Source: an uncultured Dehalococcoidia bacterium | GTDB lineage: Bacteria; Chloroflexota; Dehalococcoidia; Lucifugimonadales; UBA3495 | DNA length: 64,000 bases | NCBI GenBank assembly: GCA_958295765.1 | Contig: CATQHB010000002.1 | Coordinates: 1,190,091 to 1,254,090 of the forward strand | Reading direction: 5' to 3' | In this document: piece after piece, positions 60,484 to 64,000 of the stretch | How the letters are laid out: each line of letters opens with the position of its first letter | Numbering within the stretch: position 1 is the stretch's first letter | Notes under the pieces: generated by a model | What the model was told of the DNA's origin: nothing | Seen by the model: the letters and a program-made list of their open reading frames with translations, nothing else | Database searches by the model: none | Program-made: the position numbers and the translations under genes

Positions 60484-61692
60484 ATGACGCCCGGTAGTTC
60501 TCCCCTGTCCGGTATGGTGGCGCTGGATTTAACCCAGATTATGGCCGGGCCGGTCTGCACGATGCTGCTGGCCGATATGGGCGCGGACGTAATCAAAATT
60601 GAAAAGCCCAACGGCGGCGACGATACCCGGCGGATGGGGCCGCCCTTTGCCGGCGGTTGGGCCGCCGGGTTCCTGGCCCTCAACCGCAACAAGCGCAGCC
60701 TGGCCCTGAACCTGCGGGATGAGCAAGGGCGTCAGGTGTTCCGGCGGCTGCTGGCGGGCGCCGACGTGGTGGTGGAGAATTTTCGCCCCGGCGTTATGGA
60801 GCGGTTGGGGCTGGACTATGCGGCCCTGGCCCAAATCAAGCCCAGCCTGGTTTACTGCTCCATTTCCGGCTTTGGCGCTACCGGGCCTTACCGGGATCGG
60901 GGCGGCTTTGACCTGGTGGCCCAGGGGATGAGCGGCTTGATGAGCATTACCGGCTTTCCCGACAGCCCGCCGGCCAAGGTGGGGGTGCCGATTACCGACA
61001 TCTCGGCCGGCACCCTGGCCGCCTACGGTATCCTGTGCGCCTACATCCACGCCCTCAAGACCGGTCAGGGGCAGACGGTGGACGCCTCCCTGCTGGAGGC
61101 GGGCATCGCCTATACCATCTGGGAGTCGGCCCTTTACTTTGCCGAGGGGGAGATTCCGGGGCCGCTGGGTTCGGCCCACCGGGTTTCGGCCCCTTACCAG
61201 GCTTTGCGTACCCAGGACGGCTACATTAACATCGGCGCCGCCACCCAAGCCACCTGGGAGCAGTTCTGCCGGGCCATCGGGCAGGAGAACTTGATTGAAG
61301 ACCCCCGGTTTAAGGTTCCCGGCGACCGCAAGGCCCGGGAAGGGGAACTGGCCGAGTTGTTGGAGCTTACCCTGTCCCGCCAGACTACCGCCTACTGGCT
61401 GGAACTGCTGGCCCAGGCCGGGGTGGTGGCCGGCCCAATCTACAACATGGAACAGGTCTATCAAGACCCGCAAGTACGGGCCAGGGAAATGGTCATTGAC
61501 CTGGAAGACCCGGAGCTGGGGCCTTTACATAATATCGGTATCCCGGTAAAGCTGTCGGCCACGCCGGGACGAATCAACCGGCGGGCGCCGGCCCTGGGGG
61601 AACACAGCGAAGAAGTGCTGTTAGCCGCCGGCTTTTCCCCGGATGAGGTGGCTTTGTTGGTGGAAAATGGGGTAGTTTTAGTCCGCGAGTGA
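60484..61692 (+). CDS. CaiB/BaiF (class III) CoA transferase
   Basis: 402 residues. The N-terminal 'LDLTQIMAGPVCTMLLADMG' and 'VIKIEKPNGGDDTRRMGP' are family hallmarks. The catalytic Asp lies in 'VGVPITDISAGTLAAYGIL', and 'GQGQTVDASLLEAGI' and 'PYQALRTQDGYINIGA' follow. Such enzymes move CoA between carboxylic acids (formyl, succinyl, aryl and others), and the acid cannot be told here. The ATG at 60484 has GGAG 9 nt upstream; the longer frame starts too early. No acyl-CoA neighbour is in view. Confidence 0.92.
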   Translation: MTPGSSPLSGMVALDLTQIMAGPVCTMLLADMGADVIKIEKPNGGDDTRRMGPPFAGGWAAGFLALNRNKRSLALNLRDEQGRQVFRRLLAGADVVVENFRPGVMERLGLDYAALAQIKPSLVYCSISGFGATGPYRDRGGFDLVAQGMSGLMSITGFPDSPPAKVGVPITDISAGTLAAYGILCAYIHALKTGQGQTVDASLLEAGIAYTIWESALYFAEGEIPGPLGSAHRVSAPYQALRTQDGYINIGAATQATWEQFCRAIGQENLIEDPRFKVPGDRKAREGELAELLELTLSRQTTAYWLELLAQAGVVAGPIYNMEQVYQDPQVRAREMVIDLEDPELGPLHNIGIPVKLSATPGRINRRAPALGEHSEEVLLAAGFSPDEVALLVENGVVLVRE

Positions 61693-61778
61693 ACACGAAC
61701 AGGCACAAGTAGGCGATTTCGATAGATAACGGCGTTGCCGGGACGGGTCAGAAAAGAATAGGGGTTACGCAGTTGGTA

Positions 61779-61891
61779 TGTCATTCCGACCGCAGGGAGG
61801 AATCTAAAACGGTTCGCTGTTATCGCGTTCCGGTTCCGAGTAAAACCTGGATAGGAAAGAGTTTAGATTCCTCGCTCCGCTCGGAATGACA
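61779..61891. repeat. Inverted-repeat element related to that at 1640
   Basis: Left arm TGTCATTCCGACCGCAGGGA (61779-61798) and on to 61809; right arm ..ctccgctcggaatgaca (to 61891), with some decay. The flank gacattgaattttcaatgataccggactttcaatgttcc (61901-61941) is the inverse of the flank at 1854-1872. The gap 61693-62032 contains no gene. Confidence 0.75.
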
Positions 61892-62032
61892 TTGAACTTT
61901 CGACATTGAATTTTCAATGATACCGGACTTTCAATGTTCCGCCGCCAGCAGCGTAGCCCCTGATGAGAACAGAGACAGCGAAAACCCTATTGCCATTCTT
62001 TCCCATTCGCACAATTCGCGCTAAAACACCCC

Positions 62033-62860
62033 CTACCCCTGACGCCACTCCAAACCCTCGGTGGCCTGCATAAACCGGCCAATCAGGTGCGGGCTGGAGA
62101 CGATGACGCTGGGGGTGAACAGGTTGGCGTCTTTGCCCTGCCGGTCAACCACGTTGCCCCCGGCCTCCCGGGCCAGCAGCAGCCCGGAGGCGCTGTCCCA
62201 GGGGGAAAGGGAGTGGTGAAAGTAGAGGTCAATCCGGCCGGCGGCGGCATAGGCCATCCCCAGGGCCGACGAACCCATCAGCCGCATGGTCTGGAAACCC
62301 GGCCACAGGGAGCGCACCATATCCAGCGCCGTTCCTGCTTTCTGGTCCACGTACCCCAGGTCAAAACCCAGCAGGCATTGGGCAATCTCCTGCCGCTCCG
62401 ACACAGCCAGGGGCGCGCCGTTAAGGAAGGCGCCCCGGCCCAATTCGGCGGTAAAGGTTTCATCCTTAATCGGGTCATAGGTAACGCCCACCGCAATGTC
62501 GCTGCCTTTTGCCAGGGCGACCACCACGCAAAAGTGGGGGATGCCCTCGGCAAAGTTGCGCGTACCGTCAATCGGGTCGATAACCCAGGTATAGGGAGAG
62601 CCGGTTTCTATGGGGTTGGACTCCTCGGACAGGACGCTGAACTGGGGATATTCGGCCCGCACCAAGTCCAGAATTATCTTTTCCGCCGCCAGGTCCACGT
62701 CGGTAACGATGTCGGAGCGCCCCTTGAAGCTGATTTCCTTCTCAGTCAGAAAGCGTTCCCGGATGACCTGCCCGGCCCGTTGGGCGGCGTCTATAGAAAC
62801 TTCCAGCGCGGTACGCCCGCTTTGGGAAGGTGGGATGATTTCAATGTCCGGTGGCGTCAT
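62033..62860 (-). CDS. Inositol monophosphatase family protein
   Basis: A 275-residue IMPase/FIG fold enzyme that removes phosphate from inositol phosphates or related sugars with Mg2+. Metal motifs are 'SEES' (Glu79/80), 'VIDPIDGTRNFAEG' (Asp95, Asp98) and the C-terminal 'SPWDSASGLLLAREAGG' with the third-site Asp. It may complete an inositol route with the ino1 at 42076, although suhB- or CysQ-like roles cannot be excluded. The ATG has GGAG about 10 nt upstream. Followed by composite copy H. Confidence 0.9.
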   Translation of the reverse strand: MTPPDIEIIPPSQSGRTALEVSIDAAQRAGQVIRERFLTEKEISFKGRSDIVTDVDLAAEKIILDLVRAEYPQFSVLSEESNPIETGSPYTWVIDPIDGTRNFAEGIPHFCVVVALAKGSDIAVGVTYDPIKDETFTAELGRGAFLNGAPLAVSERQEIAQCLLGFDLGYVDQKAGTALDMVRSLWPGFQTMRLMGSSALGMAYAAAGRIDLYFHHSLSPWDSASGLLLAREAGGNVVDRQGKDANLFTPSVIVSSPHLIGRFMQATEGLEWRQG

Positions 62861-62889
62861 AGTTCTGCTATCTCCAGAGGCATACTTCA

Positions 62890-63040
62890 GGGCAATCGCA
62901 TCTTAACTATGGCAACTCAAGCAACCGTCGTTCCGGCGAAAGCCGGAATCCAGAAACCTCAGTAGCCGGCCCGCTCTTTTCCGGGGGATTTCCTGGATTC
63001 CGGCTTTCGCCGGAACGACGGGTTTAGGATGCGATTGCCC
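62890..63040. repeat. Composite palindromic repeat, copy H (complete, with outer arms)
   Basis: The clearest whole copy, 151 bp. The outer inverted repeat GGGCAATCGCATC (62890-62902) pairs perfectly with GATGCGATTGCCC (63028-63040). Inside it lies the core inverted repeat, left arm from AACCGTCGTTCCGGCG (62923) and right arm to CGCCGGAACGACGGG (63022). The centre is 'tcagtagccggcccgctcttttccgggggatttcc'. Confidence 0.85.
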
Positions 63041-63121
63041 GGTGTCATACTTCCCGCAAAATGGAAGTCTTGGGCGTCTTGATGTAAAATTACATCCTCG
63101 GCAGTCTCAATCCGGTGAGTA

Positions 63122-63421
63122 ATGGCGATAAGCGCCGATTGCATAATTATGAATGATTTAGTTCAATTGTTGCAAGACTATCTGACGTCGGACAAGAGCC
63201 TGGATGAATGTGCCGAATGGCTGGCCGGCGTTGATTGGGATGACCCGGACTTGTCCGCTACTGAAAAGGAAACGCTGGGGCTTTTCGAGCTATTGCTTGC
63301 CGAAGTTTCCGAGGGCTGGCGCGGCGAGCCGGAATTCCGGGATGCCGCCGCAGACTTCCTTTCCGGTGAAACCAATGCGGCGTCCGGCAAAGGAATTTTC
63401 ACGGAAATTTCAGCACCTTAA
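63122..63421 (+). CDS. Small acidic hypothetical protein
   Basis: 99 residues, acidic, helical, rich in Leu, Asp and Glu ('LQDYLTSDKSLDECAEWLAG', 'LGLFELLLAEVSEGW'). Not recognised. An ATG at 63122 has GGTGAG just upstream; an internal ATG at 63149 lacks a site. It lies between composite copy H and the end of trpS on the other strand. It is compositionally coding-like, but short, so moderate confidence. Confidence 0.5.
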   Translation: MAISADCIIMNDLVQLLQDYLTSDKSLDECAEWLAGVDWDDPDLSATEKETLGLFELLLAEVSEGWRGEPEFRDAAADFLSGETNAASGKGIFTEISAP

Positions 63422-63526
63422 CCGGCAGCGTCTTTCATAGATTTTGGCCCGGTGGTTGTCTCCCCGCTCTACTCAACATAACAACAATTACCAACCAGCA
63501 GTTACCAATCGTTGGCCCGCCGGCAC

Positions 63527-64000
63527 TTAACCGGACGGCTGCGCCAAGCCCATCTTTTCGTACACTTCCTCAATGGTCTGCCGGGCGATGACCCTGGCCC
63601 GCTTGCCGCCCTCGGCCAGCACTTCCTTAACGAAGTCGGGGCGTTCCTCCAATTCCCGGCGGCGTTCCCGCATCGGCTCCAGAAAGGCGTTGATACTGGT
63701 CGCCAGGTGGCGCTTGCAGTCAACGCAGCCGCGCTGGGCGCCGGTACATTCGGCATAAACCTGGCTTACTTCCGCCGCCGGGCTGAACAACTGGTGCAGG
63801 GAATAAACGTTGCACACCTCCGGGCGGCCCGGGTCGCTGCGCCGCTGCCGTTGGGGGTCGGTGAAAGCGGTCAGCACCCGTTGGGCAGTTTCCTCCGGGG
63901 TAGCGGCCAGATCAATGTGATTGTCCAGGGACTTGCTCATTTTCTGCTGGCCTTCCAACCCCAGAATCAGCGGGGCTTCGGTGAGCTTGGCCTGGGGTTC
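63527..64000 (-). CDS. trpS: Tryptophanyl-tRNA synthetase, C-terminal part (cut by window end)
   Basis: The frame stays open to base 64000, so the N-terminal part is outside the window. Visible is the class I signature 'KMSKSLDNHIDL' preceded by 'LILGLEGQQ', which is specific for TrpRS (TrpRS usually has KMSKS). The C-terminal helical domain follows, with 'TDPQRQRRSDPGRPEVCNVY' and 'RGCVDCKRHLA', the latter a TrpRS/TyrRS-like cysteine pair. Charges tRNA-Trp. Confidence 0.93.
   Translation of the reverse strand, partial: EPQAKLTEAPLILGLEGQQKMSKSLDNHIDLAATPEETAQRVLTAFTDPQRQRRSDPGRPEVCNVYSLHQLFSPAAEVSQVYAECTGAQRGCVDCKRHLATSINAFLEPMRERRRELEERPDFVKEVLAEGGKRARVIARQTIEEVYEKMGLAQPSG

Overview
This 64 kb window is compact, GC-rich bacterial chromosome (about 60% G+C by eye) with genes on both strands, frequent TTG/GTG starts and many 1-30 nt gene overlaps. 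It has no rRNA operon, CRISPR array, prophage or transposase. The gene set suggests Chloroflexota, probably a Dehalococcoidia/SAR202-like lineage. Clues are two F420-type luciferase-like oxidoreductases, a CaiB/BaiF CoA transferase, a mycobacterial-type inositol phosphate synthase with lipid-inositol enzymes, a small SWIM protein, a B-box/TM protein and a long SRP RNA with an Alu domain. The placement is inferred from gene content only.

Layout. 0-2.2 kb: end of a SAM methyltransferase, a DegT-type sugar aminotransferase, then tRNA-Lys and tRNA-Leu. 2.3-7.3 kb: two oligopeptide-ABC ATPases, lepA and a DinB-like protein. 7.5-9.7 kb: galU and two membrane proteins. 10-13.8 kb: SRP RNA, rsmA-ispE, lgt and a phosphoribosyltransferase. 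13.8-20 kb (minus strand): fabF with a membrane gene, recJ with a coiled-coil membrane protein, and a B12-type radical SAM protein with an unusual C-terminal repeat tail. 20.2-23.8 kb: a single-chain restriction-modification enzyme. 25-28.7 kb: SDR-folC-fabF operon. 29.5-32.7 kb: alaS-ruvX. 34-38.7 kb: tRNA-Gln, nucleotidyltransferase, moxR, DUF58 and DUF4129 genes. 39.7-43.2 kb (minus strand): inositol phosphate synthase, PimA-like glycosyltransferase, CDP-alcohol phosphatidyltransferase and ribH. 43.3-47.5 kb: PP2C phosphatase with a divergent kinase, prmA, dnaJ. 48-52.7 kb: rny, ymdB, PHP phosphoesterase, PlsY-like and zinc-finger membrane genes. 52.7-54.7 kb: recX and recA. 55-57.4 kb: glutaredoxin-like, TPR and second PlsY-like genes. 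57.8-60.1 kb: a methyltransferase overlapping a Tes-like (tetraether-synthase-like) radical SAM enzyme. 60.5-64 kb: CoA transferase, inositol monophosphatase, a small acidic protein and the end of trpS.

Many intergenic gaps hold short palindromic repeats from at least four families. The most striking is a composite element with nested inverted repeats, about 100 bp for the core and about 150 bp with its outer arms. It occurs eight times, and one locus carries only the outer arms.

The main biological theme is membrane lipid biology. The window holds enzymes for inositol phosphate, a phosphoinositide-type head group and its glycosylation, an inositol monophosphatase, two divergent PlsY-like acyltransferases, two KAS II enzymes, Lgt, and a radical SAM protein with the cysteine pattern of archaeal tetraether lipid synthase. 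The Tes-like gene and its overlapping methyltransferase are the most interesting candidates for follow-up.
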